This document shows, one piece after another, positions 41,660-55,130 of a DNA stretch of 64,000 nt. Under the pieces are notes generated by a model. That model was not told the DNA's origin. It saw only the letters and a list, made by a program, of their open reading frames with translations, and did not search any database. Made by a program: the position numbers and the translations under genes. Origin of the DNA: Scilla litardierei (lineage: Eukaryota > Streptophyta > Magnoliopsida > Asparagales > Asparagaceae); the NCBI GenBank assembly GCA_030789695.1, contig CM061132.1, positions 159,074,817-159,138,816 on the forward strand, in the 5' to 3' direction. Every line of letters begins with the position of its first letter. Within the stretch, counting starts at the first letter, position 1.

Positions 41660-43397
41660 TGTTGAATATTGGACTCCCCGGATTTGGTTTTGATGATGAG
41701 CAAACATAAATAATCCATGAACTAACAATTTGTGAGCGCAGTATTGGAGATCGTCGCCAATTTCACGAGAACATTCAAAGCGACATCTCAACACTTCCCA
41801 AAGCTCATATTCATGCCTAAAGCTTCGTTGAAGCTCTTGCGACGCTTTGGAAGTTATGAAGATTCAATCGAAGCTCTCGAAGACCGTTTATTAAGGTTTT
41901 ATTTATAGTCTTTTAGTTTCGATTGATAGATTGTTAAGCCTTGAGTATATCTTACGTTTCTATCTTCATTTCGCTCATTTCGTAGCTCTAGGATCCTTGC
42001 ACAAGTTCATTCTAACTTCCTCGAAGCGTCGCGCTTCGATTCGGTTTTGTATGTGCATGTTAGTTGGTACAAGAACAAGTACTGACCGACTAGATGGTGA
42101 TCTAGTCGATCGGCAACTGTTCTTGGACCGACTAGTTTGATTCCTTAATTTCTTGGACTTTACTGTTTACAGTTAGTCGGTCTACGTTGACTCACCGACC
42201 GACTAGTTTGTGAACTAGTCGGTCAGTGATGCTTCTTTGACCGACTAGTTGTGACTTACTGTTCACTCTAAATTTCACCTAAGCTACTGTTTACCGTTAG
42301 TCGGTCTAAGAACGTTTGGTGACCGACTAGTTGACAATTTAGTCGGTCAACTTTTGTTCTTGGACCGACTAAGTCACTTTGCATTCAGACTAGTCATTTT
42401 GCCTCTTAGTCGGTCTACGTTCACTGACTGACCGACTAGTTGTGAAACTAGTCGGTCAGAAAGTCTTCTTGGACCGACTAGATTTCTAGGTCTGAAATTC
42501 TATCTCTTCTCAGATCTACTCTTAGTCGGTCCACGTTGTTTGGCTGACCGACTAGTTGATGAACTAGTCGGTCAGTGATTGTTCTTTGACCGACTAAGTC
42601 TCACAGATTTCTATCCGTTGGTGAATGACCTAACTTGTGTTTTTGGGTTCCTATAAATACGAACCTAGGTCATTTCTATCTTAAAAAAGAGCTGCCATTA
42701 AGAGATTCATTGAGTTCTAAAGAGATAGCCATTCTCACTCTAATCTAAAGCTCTCTTCCTCACAAGAAACTCATTCTCTCTCATTTCTAGATCTAGAGAG
42801 AAGGTTGTTCTTGGTGAGATCTTCAAGCTATTGCTTGATCCAAGTCTCCAACTCATTCCTAGGCACCGATTGCTGGTCATTTCCTTGGTGCTAGGTCTTG
42901 GTGACTTCATCTTCCTCAAATCCTCCATTTCACCATTTGGGTAAGAAAAACTCAAGGTATAGGATTTTGTGGTAAGATTTGTTTATTTCAATATAACTCA
43001 TTTATATTGCTTGTGATTCTCTCGGTTGTGAGAGAAGTTTGTGATCCCGGGTTGTGGGATTCACTTTGCCATTGCATGTATGATTTGATCTTGTGAAGGT
43101 TTTTCACAAGATATTCATAGTGGAAATCTTGAGTTAGGGTTTCTAACTCAAGTATCCGGAGGGCATCCGGGTGGTTGGGACGTAGGATCACCGGGAACAA
43201 GTCGGGGAGACTTGGGTGGATCCGAACCCATTAACATCGTTTGTTAGCATTGTTAATTTTGTGTTGTCATTCAATTTAAGCTTCCGCAAATTGATTTGGT
43301 AGTTGTTTGCAATTTAATTTGGAATTATACTCCTTATTATTTTAAAGTACTATTCACCCCCCTCTAGTACTTGTGCAGTAGCTGGTAGGGCATTACA
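41660..43397 (+). repeat. 3' LTR of Sirevirus
   Basis: 1738 bp, nearly identical to the 5' LTR. Differences noted include CTAGTCGATC in the first box and one base fewer in the CACCCCCC run. Confidence 0.95.
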
Positions 43398-45916
43398 AGA
43401 AGAACAGAAAGTGACAGAAGATAAAGAGAGAGAAGAGAGAGTTAAAAAGTAAGAGAGTTTAAAAAGAGGGAGAAAGTTATAACATGTTACCCCATAGTTA
43501 AAGTTGGTAGGTAGACCTGTTAATGCCATGTTAAACCATGTAGTTAGCTTACTAAGTTAATTAATTGGTTGTTAATATTAGTTAGTGTTAGTATAAAATT
43601 TAAATGTTGTAATTTCAGCCTGATTAATAATTGTTAAATAATGTTAGAGTAATAAATATTAAATTAATAAGGCGTATCATGTTGTTATAATACAATATAA
43701 ACACCACCCTAGCCAGAGACCCCAATAAAATTAGACAAACCCAATTTAGGGATTAACTTAATATTTTACTTATCTCACGATAGATCTAACTCATTAATAT
43801 GTTTAACCAAAACAGAGAACCAATATCACCGTAACGTAGTACCCGTCAAGACGAACCCAATGACACCAAAAATCACTAAAATCAGGCGAATGTACGATTT
43901 ATAGTGAATTTTTTAAGGGAGATACTCATTGGGTCATTTGCATGTAAAGTTGTATAACTAAAAATCTATACGTGAAATGATGCGTGAAACTTCCACCATA
44001 ACATTCTTGACTAAAAATGTGGCCCAAAAACATATAACTTGATATGCTTTAGTTTAGAACAATAGCAAAGAAAGTTAGTTTCCGTGGCCTTTTCATTAAA
44101 TTCACATGTTCAACATTTTAGTTAAATTATTGTAAACGTTGGTCAACACTCTTGTAATCATTTGAAATGTTGTATTAAAATAAATGATGATATTATTAAA
44201 TTGCTTAATGGGTTTTGGATTCATATGGGTTTAATTTGGGTAGTGTGTTTACTTAATTAAGTTGAAAGTTATTAATTTTTAAACGTCATTAAAATTATAT
44301 TAAGTTTAAGTTATTAGAGTTATTTTATATATTACGTTTTAAGTTATTAAGTTTCAAAAGAAAATTTTATTAACTAATTTAAGTTTATATTATTGCTTAA
44401 TTATATACATGGTTAATAAGGTAGTCTTATTAAAGTGTTCTGTTAATAGATTAATTAGCATTAGTATTAGTTTATACTAATTCTGTTAGCGTAAAATGAT
44501 TAGCCTGATATCACGAATTTTTATGACGCGGATAAAATCGTGCCTTACGCTACGATCATTTGGACACCTAACACCGCATCCTCTTCAGATCCATGCATCG
44601 TATAGTAGGTTCCCCACATCTTTTCATCTAAATAAATTAACATGTACTAATGCAAGTGTACATTTTTACATGTTTTATAACCGTTGCATTTAATTGTTTA
44701 AACTGAGATATTCTGAGATGCAAACGTGCATTTTCCTACCTGTTAAATGTTACTTCATTTAAACTGCCATATGACATGCTTATTACTCATGCAAATTAAC
44801 TGCTAGAAATGCCTGCTAGACACATGAATGAACTTGATAAACAAAATGTTACATGCCGTTGGCTACCAGTTGTTACATGCCGTTGGCTACTAGTTGGCTA
44901 TTCACGTCGGTCACATGTGAATAGGCTGGCTCGTGTTCCAGTATGGTCACATGTGACTAGTTTGGCTCGTGTTCTAGTATATGACGGTTTAGCATCCTGG
45001 CTCATGGTCCATGAAGTACACGTGGGTGGGGTTGGGTTCCCAGACACTAGCCGGTAGTAAACGGGTCGCCTTCAAGGGCACTTGAAAGTGGATTCACTTA
45101 CTATTCGTCTAACGACGGGGGCCTTAGTCACGGACTTGCACACACATTTAAACAATTGGAAAAGAAAGTTAGCTTATAAAACTGATATTGTTTCTTTTAA
45201 ATAGTCTGTCATATTACATCTGTTAAATAAAATCACCAAGCTTTCACTTTTATTAGAACTGCCATGTTCATATATGTGCTGCTGATTGCTGTCATAAATT
45301 GTGTAATCTGCTAGCCTCTCTATTACCATGCATGCTTATGTATAATTGCCGTGCTCACCATACTCTACCTGTACACTACTCTTTACTATGCTAACATGTT
45401 TTTATTCTTTTAGTAAACAATGCCATTGCCTGATATATTCTTTTAATCGTTTAAATGAGACTAATGCTTGGGAACCTACATGAGTAACCCTCACTGACGG
45501 ACATTGTATTTGTGTTTTAATGCAATGTCCGTCAGGTTCTGAAGACATTTTCGCAGATCCTAGTTCTAGCTAGCATGATCCCCTAGATGCAGGACTTTTC
45601 CAGGAAGATGCTCTTAGGCGGGCTTTTGCTTGTAGATCCATTGTATCAGCTTTAAGTATCATGCGTTGTAAAGAGCCATAAGGTCTATTTTCCTTTCCTT
45701 ATTGTTGTATTTCATTTTTGTGACGATTGAGATTGTAATAATATTAATTATCTGCGTTGTTTTTGAGCATGCATGCAAGAACATGCAAGTTTTCACACAA
45801 ACGCTTATTGTGTTAAACCAAGGAGGCAAGAAAAGAAAAGGTAACTCCTCCTTGCTTGCACATGCGGACCCTCTCGCGTCCTCGCTCCCAAGTATTAGGG
45901 GATGAGGGGCGTGATA

Positions 45917-48607
45917 GGTTTTAGTGGTGGCCCATGAAGGTCTTGCTTGTGCAAAATATTCTAAAACAACACGGATAAAATTACAATCTTGATCCTCAAG
46001 AACACCCTTCCCTTGATTCTCTACCACAGCCTTGTTCATTAGAAATCTTAGCATTAAAGTTTCAAATCCTTAGTCGGCCCAATAATCATACCCTTCGCTT
46101 TTATAACTTCTTTAACATACATTCATATGTGGATGATCATAGAAACCCATCGTAGCAGATTCACAAAGTTATTTCCTAGTCGTATTTCTATTTCGATCAT
46201 TCTATTCGTTACTCTCGATTCACGTGATCCCCCTCATGACAGCCATCCTTATCCTTTTTGAATCCTCCTCATTGCATACCCTGATAATTATGCAGTTGTG
46301 CTTGTGCAAGATACTTTAAGAACAACAGTGATGACATTACCATCATGATTCCCTTAATAAAAAGGAGTATTTAAATACTTTCGATATTCCTTTCATTGAA
46401 TTCCTCGCCCAGTTTAATTTCCTTAAAAACCTTTGGTGTATACCTAGATTTTCTAACCTTCAGTTGACTTAAATTCGTTCGATGATTACGAAACTTTCCT
46501 AGACATAATCTTTAGTTACTGTCTCATGATGATTTTCTAACCTATAACATCCATACTCGTATATTTATCATACCTTCTTCAATAAATTTCATTTTTAAAA
46601 CATTACTTCTTTTCGCTAATTCAAATATATAAATTTCTTTTCTTATGATGCTACTAACATATTTCAAAACAAACTATCATACATGTTTTTAAATACCTTC
46701 TTTACTAAATGGAACTCCAACTTTTCAGTATGTCCGTTACGTATTCACCGTATTTCTACTTCAAATTTTTGTACAAATCTATCTCCATTTGCATTCACAA
46801 AACAATCGCTGCTTCACTATACTCCTTTGTATGTTATTCTTTTCATTCATTACTTAACTAAATCACATTTCATGTTTTAACTTATACCATTTACGCATTT
46901 CGTTATTTTTCACATATCCGTCATTCTCCTTAATTACTTGATTATTCATGACTATTTTATGCTGCCTAACCAACCTAACTCCCTATCCATGCCTCACCTG
47001 AAACCGTTCATCACAATCTTTACCCGTTACATCTTTCAACTCTAAATCCTACACTATGCTTAGTTATCGTTAGTGCTCGTCATTACTTATTACAGTTTTA
47101 GCAAGATTCGTTTTAAAATTACGTTATAGCCCTTTAAATTTTCCCTTCTATTTCATTCCATCATCAGCGGTGTTAATTTATGTTAATCATCATATTGTTA
47201 GAGCATTAGACATGATTATTATTGTTATATGATTATGTTTCAGCTAGATATAGTGTGAGATGATATAATGGTAGTTGTGATTAGTTGATTATGAACATAA
47301 TGAATTTAGATTATACCATTTTATATGGTGATAATAGAATGATGTGTTCAAGACTTACATTTGGATAATACATAGGCCTATCGGATTCAATGGAGTTTTG
47401 CTTTTAATACACAAGAGGATGAGTATATTACAAATTTGGGATTCAGATGAGTAACAGCTAAGAGTAGATATGAAAGCACATCATGATTCATGGAGTCAAT
47501 GATAAAGAGTAGAGTATTTAAAGTAACAAAACCTAATTATACAGGTAGGGTGATGAAGATATTGGAAATGATACGTTATGTTGATAAGAATGGATAGTTA
47601 TGCGGATTGATTGAAATTTTTTAGAACAAGATACAATGGAAAATGGCAAGATGTGATTTAATTGTTTGTTAACTAAGGTGTTTAAACTTATGAGTTGTCA
47701 TGAGGAAGAATGTGTTGGGAGCAGGACAATTATTGATTGTAAATGGTGATGTATACTAGGCGTATTTGTAATTGTCGTCATACGTTAGTAACTGGTATAT
47801 CATCATTATATTGATTGCTTGATATAAAGATAAGATTGAAGTTGGAAGATGTCTCAATTGTAGTGTTGGAAGTTAGGTTATGCAATGGACAATATGATGA
47901 TGTATAATGGATAAGATCACTTAGGAGAATAAATAATTTTGGAGAATTTGGCTACAGATGAGCTATACATTAGAGATTTCACCGGAAATATTACTGCTCT
48001 AATGTCAATGATAAGTGAAGGGTGAAGAAATTTGAAAGGGTATTGATTGGGGATATTTAGTGTTTTCCTTTAAAGGTTATTTTGTACAAGTACTAATTAT
48101 TTTAAAGTAAGAACTATGAGTTAGAACCCAAACGGTAATAATGGATCTATATTTAAGTGTTAGAATATGCTTATAGTTATAGCATTATTCAGTGGCGAGA
48201 CGAGGAGTGATGATTTATTTTAGTAACACTTGTTTGAGATTATGAGTTTAGCAACCTGTGTGTTAGGATATTGGGGTTGTTGTTAAGAGGATACATATAT
48301 ACATTATTATTCATCACTCATCCTCATCCCTACACATCTTGGGTATCCGTCCCTAGCCTATTTACTTGCCCACTAATGGTTAAGGCCATCGGTGGTGTAT
48401 TGTCATCCAAACCCCTTTTCGAAACTTAATCTTAATCTCGTCACTTGTATCACTTCCTGGCTAATTTTCATTGCTTCGTCTTGTAGTATTTCAGATCATA
48501 GTTTACCTCGTAGAAATATGATGAGATGCATACGTATTATAGGCATCTTTTAATGAACTCAAATCCTAAGAATTTCGAGGGCGGAATTTTTCTTAAGGTG
48601 TGTAGAA
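45917..48607 (+). other. Non-coding interior of Tekay-like element
   Basis: 2.69 kb without a frame above about 65 codons and without recognisable gag or pol motifs. A decayed primer-site-like TTTTAGTGGTGGCCC is at 45919. Two distant copies of a CTTGTGCAAGATACT-type segment are at about 45945 and 46308. The last 37 bases (48571-48607) are the polypurine region. Fits a large retrotransposon derivative that depends on another element. Confidence 0.6.
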
Positions 48608-51600
48608 TGTAACGGCCGGTATTTCTAGGCGTGTGATTATTGTGTGTGCCCGTATTTTTGTTTTGATCATCCGGATGTTTTCGTGCGCGAGTTCCGTTTT
48701 TGTACGTTAATGCGAGCGCGTCAATGATTTTAAATTTTTCCATGGCATGAGTAATTAGCTTTAACACTAATTAATTACCACAATTAAGTTACTAATTAAT
48801 TAACCTACCCAATTGATTTCCACCGTATGGGCAGTTGAGATCCAACATACAATTGAAGACCTCCCCCACCTCTAGCTATCCCTCCTTCAACTGATGTTCC
48901 CCCATTGTTCTTATAACAGTAACACCAACAGCAGCAAGGAACGCTGCCAGCAACATTTTCTTTCCCTGTAAATCAATTCCTATTCCAATCAGCCCCAAAA
49001 ACAAATCCTCCATCAAAAATTCTTCCCCAAACCAGAAACAATTCACAACCCAAATCAGTCCCCAAAATCAATCCCAACTGATTTTCCTTGAAATCAGAAA
49101 TATAGATACAAGAAGAAATCTGAAACCCAACCTCAGATTCATTTTAGATTCAAAACTCAGATCTAAAACCATTTCAAATTCAAACAACACAACCTCAAAT
49201 CTGAAACTATTCTTCATCTTCTTCCTCTTCATCCTCCCATTGGCCGCACCACCCCCTCACCCCTCGCCTGAAGCCGTGCACCGCCACCCACTGCGGCCTT
49301 TTGCTGTCCGTGCGCGCACCTACAGTCACCGGATCGCTGCCGGAGAGCGCGCGCCGCCGTCGCACCTCCCTGCCACCGAGAGCCGCTGGCTGTGCCTCCT
49401 CCCTTTTCGCATGCGCTACGTAAGCCCTTCCCCTTTTGGTTGTTGCTGCAAACGAAATCAAAAGAAAAAAAATAAAAGGAGATGGAGAGAAGAACAGAAA
49501 GTGACAGAAGATAAAGAGAGAGAAGAGAGAGCTAAATAGTAAGAGAGTTTAAAAAGAGGGAGAAAGTTATAACATGTTACCCCATAGTCAAAGTTGGTAG
49601 GTAGACCTGTTAATGCCATGTTAAACCAGGTAGTTAGCTTACTAAGTTAATTAATTGGTTGTTAATATTAGTTAGTGTTAGTATAGAATTTAAATGTTAA
49701 TTTGATAATATTAATTTCAGCCTGATTAATAATTGTTAAATAATGTTAGGGTAATAAATATTAAATTAATAATGCGTATCATGTTGTTATAATACAATAT
49801 AAACACCACCCTAGCCAGAGAACCCAATAAAATTAGACAAACCCAATTTAGGGATTAACTTAATATTTTACTTATCTCGCGATAGATCTACTTCATTAAT
49901 ATGTTTAACCAAAACAGAGAACCAATATCACTGTAACGTAATACCCGTCAAGACGAATCCAACTACACCAAAATCACTGAAATTAGGCGAGTGTACGATT
50001 TATAGTGAATTTTTGAAGGTAGATACTCATTGGGTCATTTGCATGTAAAGTTGTATAACTAAAAATCTACACGTGAAATGACACGTGAAACTACCACCAG
50101 GACATTCTTGACTAAAAATGTGGCCCAAAGACATATAACTTGATATGCCTTAGTTTAGAACAATAGCAAAGAAAGTTAGTTTCTGTGGCCTTTTCATTAA
50201 ATTCATATGTTCAACATTTTAGTTAAATTATTGTAAATGTTGTTCAACACTCTTGTAATCATTGAAAATGTTGTATAAAAATAAATGATGATATTATTAA
50301 ATTGCTTAATAGGTTTTGGACTCATATGGGTTTAATTTGGATAATGTGTTTACTTGATTAAGTTGAAAGTTATTAAGTTTTAAAAGTCATTAAAATTATA
50401 TTAAGTTTAAGTTATTAGAGTTATTTTATATATTAAGTTTTAAGTTATTAAGTTTCAAAAGAAAATTTTATTAACTAGTTTAAGTTTATATTATTGCTTA
50501 ATTATATACACGATTAATAAGTTAGTCTTATTAAAGTGTTCTATTAATAGATTAATTAGCATTAGTATTAGTTTATAATAATTCTGTTAGCGTAAAACGA
50601 TTAGCCTGATATCACGAATTTTTATGATGCATATAAAATCGTGCCTTACGCTACGATCATTTGGACACCCAACACCGCATCCTCTTCAGATCCACGCATC
50701 GTATAATAGGTTCCCCACATCTTTTCATCTAAATAAATTAACATGTATTAATGCAAGTGTACATTTTTACATGTTTTATAACCGTTGCATTTAATTGTTT
50801 AAATTGAGATATTCTGAGATGCAAGCGTGCATTTTCCTACATGTTAAATGTTACTTCATTTAAACTGCCATATGCCATGCTTATTATTCATGCAAATTAA
50901 CTGCTAGAAATGCCTGCTAGACACATGAATGAACTTGATAAACAAAATGTTACATGCCGTTGGCTACTAGTTGGATATTCACGTCGGTCACATGTGACTA
51001 GTCTGGTTCGTGTTCCAGTAGGGTCACATGTGACTAGTCTAGCTCGTGTTCCTGTATATGACGATTTAGCATCCTGGCTCGTGGTCCATGAAATACACGT
51101 GGGTGGGGTTGGGTTCCCGGGCACTAGCCGGAAGTAAACGGGTCGCCTTCGGGGGCACTTGAAGGTGGATTCACTTACTATTCGTCTAACGACGGGGGCC
51201 TTAGTCACGGACTTGCACACACATTTAAACAATTGGAAAAGAAAGTTAACTTATAGAACTGCTGTTCTTTCTTTTAAATAGTCTGCCATGTTTCATCTGT
51301 TAAATAAAATCACCATGTTTTCATGTTTACTAGAACTTCCATGTTCATATCTGTGCTGCTGATTGCTGTCATAAATTGTGTAATCTACGAGCCTCTCTAT
51401 TACCTTGCTTATGTATAATTGCCGTGCTCACCATACTCTACCTGTACACTACTCTTTACTATGCTCACATGTTTTTATTCTTTTAGTAAACAATGCCATT
51501 GCCTGCTATATTCTTTTAATTAAATGAGACTAATGCTTGGGAACCTACAAGAGTAACCCTCACTGACGGACATTGTATTTGTGTTTTAATGCAATGTCCG

Positions 51601-51985
51601 TCAGGTTCTGAAGACATTTTCGCAGATCCTAGTTCTAGCTAGCATGATCCCCAAGATGCAGGACTTTTCCAGGAAGATGCTCTTAGGCGGGCTTTTGCTT
51701 GTAGATCCATTGTATCAGCTTTAAGTATCATGCGTTGTAAAGAGCCATAAGGTCTATTTTCCTTTCCTTATTGTTGTATTTCATTTTTGTGACGATTGAG
51801 ATTGCAATAATATTAATTATCTGCGTTGTTTTTGAGCATGCATGCAAGAACCTGCAAGTTTTCATACAGACGCTTATTGTGTTAAACCAAGGAGGCAAGA
51901 AAAGAAAAGGTACCTCCTCCTTGCTTGCACATGCAGACCCGCTCGCGTCCTCACTCCCAAGTGTAATGGGAAGCGGGGCGTGACA
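48608..51985 (+). repeat. Right LTR of Tekay-like element
   Basis: 3378 bp, uninterrupted, TGTAACGGCCGG to GGGGCGTGACA. Carries the same CACATGTG cluster (about 50986-51033) and G/C-rich zone (49245-49420) as the left LTR. Confidence 0.9.
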
Positions 51986-51990
51986 GAACG

Positions 51991-52303
51991 TCCCTGTCGA
52001 GATCTCGACTGTGGATTCGGTAGCACTGACCGCCTTCATACCTCTGGCCCGTGCAAAGTACATTAGGCCGCCCTACACAGTTCTTCTTCCGACTGCCACT
52101 GAATGGGTGTGCTTTCCTAAGGACTTCGAGGTTGGGGTCTACGTCGCCTGCTTCGCCCAAGGACTTCGTTTTCCTCTCCCACCTTTGTTTCTTCACATCT
52201 TACATTTCCTCGAACTTCCTTTGTTCCAACTGATGCCGAACTCTGTCAGCTGCATAGTGGGCTTTCTCGTCCTCTGCGCGGGGAGCAGAATCAACCCGAC
52301 CCT
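51991..52303 (+). pseudogene. Tat-like gag gene, piece 2
   Basis: Continues piece 1 in frame: VEISTVDSVALTAFIPLARA, then FPKDFEVGVYVACFAQGLRF, PLPPLFLHILHFLELPLFQL and MPNSVSCIVGFLVLCAGS. The G-LRFPLPPF and PNS...GF pattern marks the domain called putative gypsy type transposon, found in gag of Tat-like elements. Ends at the Athila-like insertion (52303). Confidence 0.75.
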
Positions 52304-53983
52304 TGACGTCCCCCACGGCTTCGTGTGTGATCATGCAAGTGCAATATTGGATAGGGGGCATGAGATTTAAATATTTATAACCGCAAGCGCATGGTGTTGT
52401 AGTGTGGCTTGGGGGTTGAACTCAGGGAAGCGTGGTTGCGCTTGTGTCAGAAAGGACCAAATTCACCCCATGGGTGAGCTAGCCCGGATCAGTAGATGGG
52501 TTGTCATAGAGATAGAATGCGAGGGATAAACAATATAAAGGAAAACCCGGGACTTCGGTTTCCACCCTATCGTGTATTCTCACTAGTACGACCGGCAGAT
52601 GGGATAACGATCGGAATTAGGGTCGTATGGTGAGACGTTGCCTCTAAGAGTGATACCAGCGTCCCATGGGCCCGATATTCCGGTCGGTGCCCAGGATTAT
52701 ACGCCGGACTACCCGGGTTCGGTCAGTGGGCATTCACACGTCCATTAACACTGACCGACTCTGGGAGCACTAAGCTCGCAACGATAACTCGCAACATCTC
52801 ATCCTGCTGCTCCCGCGCGCTAGGATTCGATGTCTACACTATGGGCGTGAGCTGTGGCTAGGGAGTCAACCACCAAGTTTATTCCCCCCTGGCCCAATGG
52901 TCAGAGACGGTCTTTTTCCCGCCGATGACAATAAAACACCCCGCGTAACTGTTAGATTCCTAATCCCTATCGATATCCTAGTCCTATGGACGCATTAGGA
53001 AGAACCCACGAAGGGGTTTCCACTAAAATCCCAGATTTGGGAACTACTCACACATTTTAGGTAAAAAGCAATCTAAATGAAAATCGATCGTTAAAAACAT
53101 AATCTGGCGATTGAAAAGTAGTAAAACCAATGTAAATAACACTATATTAAAGTTTGGTAAAGATCAGACAACTTACAAATATCAAATAAATTCCAGCCGT
53201 CGCAAAATGGAGAGAAAACACAAAAAAATACAACAACCCTCATTTCTGAAAACCTAGGGTTTATATTTATTGAAAATGACATCACCCGATCGGGTGAAGA
53301 ATCACCCGATCGGGTGACCTGCTTCGTTAATCGGCAGCGGTCTTCAGAAACTTCACCCGGTCAGACGACACGATCAGTTGGAGGAAGCAGCTCGTCGTTT
53401 GGATCTTGGCGTCGTCGGGTGAACCGATCGGTTGATAAATTAACCAATCAGTTGGAATTGTCGTCCAAAAAGACAGAAACTTCAGACGTTTTGGCACAGT
53501 CTGCTGGCGGTCGGGTGAGCACCCCGGGCCATCTCTTTGGGGAAATTGGCTACAGATGAACCGATCGGGTGATGGTCACCCGATCGGTTAGAGTTCAGCT
53601 TCAAATTCCCAAGAGATCAGTCGGGCTGAACCGGTCTCCGACCCGGTCGGTTGACGCTCACTTCGCTTCAGCTGCTGTCCGGGTCGTGCACGCGTGCATC
53701 ACCCGATCGGTTGGCTGTATCCAACCGATCGGGTGGGGGGGCTGAAAGATAGAACCTTTTTCGTTTGACCCCCCCGGATCACACGTGACTCCTCCCGTTG
53801 CTCCGGGGACATGTGATATCTTCGTTATGTGTCCCCTATGCTGGCAAACTCCAGCAAACATGCAAAAAAACGAAAAAGTGAAAGAAAACTAGAAAATACG
53901 AGAAAACGGATACGAGACAGCGGAAAATAACGGAAAAACACGAAGGAGACGTGCGTGAATATGTAAAATATACACATACGTCA
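52304..53983 (-). repeat. 3' LTR of Athila-like element
   Basis: 1680 bp. Next to it, on the minus strand, GTTCAGCTTGGGGGATTT (53984-54001) is the polypurine tract, which fixes orientation. Confidence 0.93.
53280..53740. repeat. CACCCGATCGGGTG palindrome cluster in Athila-like LTR
   Basis: About fourteen palindromes or half-palindromes: CACCCGATCGGGTG, AACCGATCGGTTG, AACCGATCGGGTG, GACCCGGTCGGTTG. Repeated at 59225-59680 in the other LTR. Confidence 0.9.
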
Positions 53984-55130
53984 AAATCCCCCAAGCTGAA
54001 CCCTTCCTCGTCTTCGAGGAAGATGAGTGAGAGTAGGAGCTCGAGGGGAGAAAATAGAGAGGAAGAGAGGAAAAAGAGAAATCTAAATCCTAAATCGCCC
54101 GTCAGGGCCAACAAAATCAAGAACGACACACCAAGCAAGCAAACGCCAAATCACAACACTAAACCAAAGGAAACGAGTCCAGACAAGTGCCGCGGGCCAC
54201 GCGGTGAAGCGCGAGTGAGTATGGTCGTGTGCTAGCATACAGTGTCACTATCTACATTATGCTATAAGCTCCATATACACAAACCCAAGAAAAGACCCAG
54301 ATATCGATTCGATTTGAAATATGCGGTGAATATAAAGCTCAAGCATGCGTGAGAGGAAAGTGAGAATCGAAACGTATCATGTGTCAGGGATTCCACAGCT
54401 AGTGACGTGGACGTCACCAAACTATCGCCTAGATAATAGCTAGAAATTCCATATTCCAAGTGTTTTTGAAAGCGATGGGGGGTTGAGATGATGTGGAGTA
54501 GAACACTCGGTGCAAATTCTCGCCTTCCCTTTATTCTCGGTAGGTAGGAAATATTCACACACATTTTTTTGGGCTTTGGATATATGTATTTCTTTGGGCT
54601 TTTTGGCTATAAATATATATATATATTCTTTCTTTTCTTATCTCTTTTCTCCTTTTCTTTTTTGGGTTCTTTTTTTCTACCTTTTTTTGAATTTTTGGAT
54701 TTTGGGGTATATACACGTGTGTACTCTCCCAAGTGGGAGAACGGTACACGACGAGGGGATTTGCACCAAGTAAAATAAAAAGGAAAATCGGATTCTAAAC
54801 ACTTGGGCATGGGAGATTTTTCGCTAATTAGAGCATAGGCTAAATGGGCTATCCTAGTCCTAACTGTGGAATCCCGACACATGCGACATGAAGCATACGA
54901 TATATATATATATATTCATGCATACAGAAGCAGATAAGAGAGGCAAATACCACATATTCAAATTGAAGCATGATAATCTAGGGGTCATTCCTGGACAGGT
55001 ATATAAAACACATTCACAAAGTAGAAGCACACCGTAAGCTAGCCACGATACACGACTTACACAAAAAGCCAAGTGGACCCACGATGCATGAAATGCAAGA
55101 GGACTCGGCTTCCTAGGGTTAGTGAACGTG
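53984..55130 (-). other. 3' non-coding part of Athila-like element
   Basis: No gene seen. Contains the terminal polypurine tract (53984-54001), T-rich and TA-rich stretches (54600-54700, 54899-54915) and ends near the RNase H/integrase remnant. A second copy of the tract (GTTTCAGCTTGGGGGAGT on the minus strand) is at 55299-55316. Confidence 0.6.

Larger units (their letters stand above)
31039..43397 (+). mobile_element. Sirevirus (copia) with envelope-position ORF
   Basis: LTRs 31039-32777 and 41660-43397 with an AGAAG duplication (31034-31038, 43398-43402). About ten differences were counted between LTRs, near 99.5 % identity. Order: LTR, TGGTATCAGAGCC primer site, gag, pol (PR-IN-RT-RH), box cluster, third ORF, four polypurine tracts, LTR. 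Large LTRs, CGG/CCG boxes, repeated polypurine tracts and the third ORF are hallmarks of envelope-type Sireviruses. Gag carries one stop and the gag-pol junction is out of frame. Youngest full-length insertion in this nest. Confidence 0.96.
30153..45916 (+). repeat. Left LTR of Tekay-like element, split by the Sirevirus
   Basis: 30153-31038 continues at 43403 after the Sirevirus and its AGAAG duplication. The reconstructed length is 3400 bp. Contains a G/C-rich zone with CGCCGCC runs (30800-30960) and a CACATGTG cluster (about 44905-44955). Confidence 0.88.
30153..51985 (+). mobile_element. Tekay/Del-like element with 3.4-kb LTRs, non-autonomous, carrying a nested Sirevirus
   Basis: Both LTRs start TGTAAC and CCGGTATTTCTAGG and end GGGGCGTGA(C/T)A. 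A GAACG duplication flanks the whole (30148-30152, 51986-51990). The left LTR is 30153-31038 plus 43403-45916; the right is 48608-51985 (3378 bp). The interior (45917-48607) has no long frame. Directly before the right LTR is TTTCGAGGGCGGAATTTTTC, the sequence that ends pol and forms the polypurine region in Tekay/Del chromoviruses, so the family is inferred from ends only. LTRs look about 96 % identical in the stretches compared. Confidence 0.88.

Noticed and set aside
44809..45057. Short conserved protein repeated at 50910-51137
   Set aside because: These are the same LTR region in both copies of the Tekay-like element; conservation reflects LTR identity.
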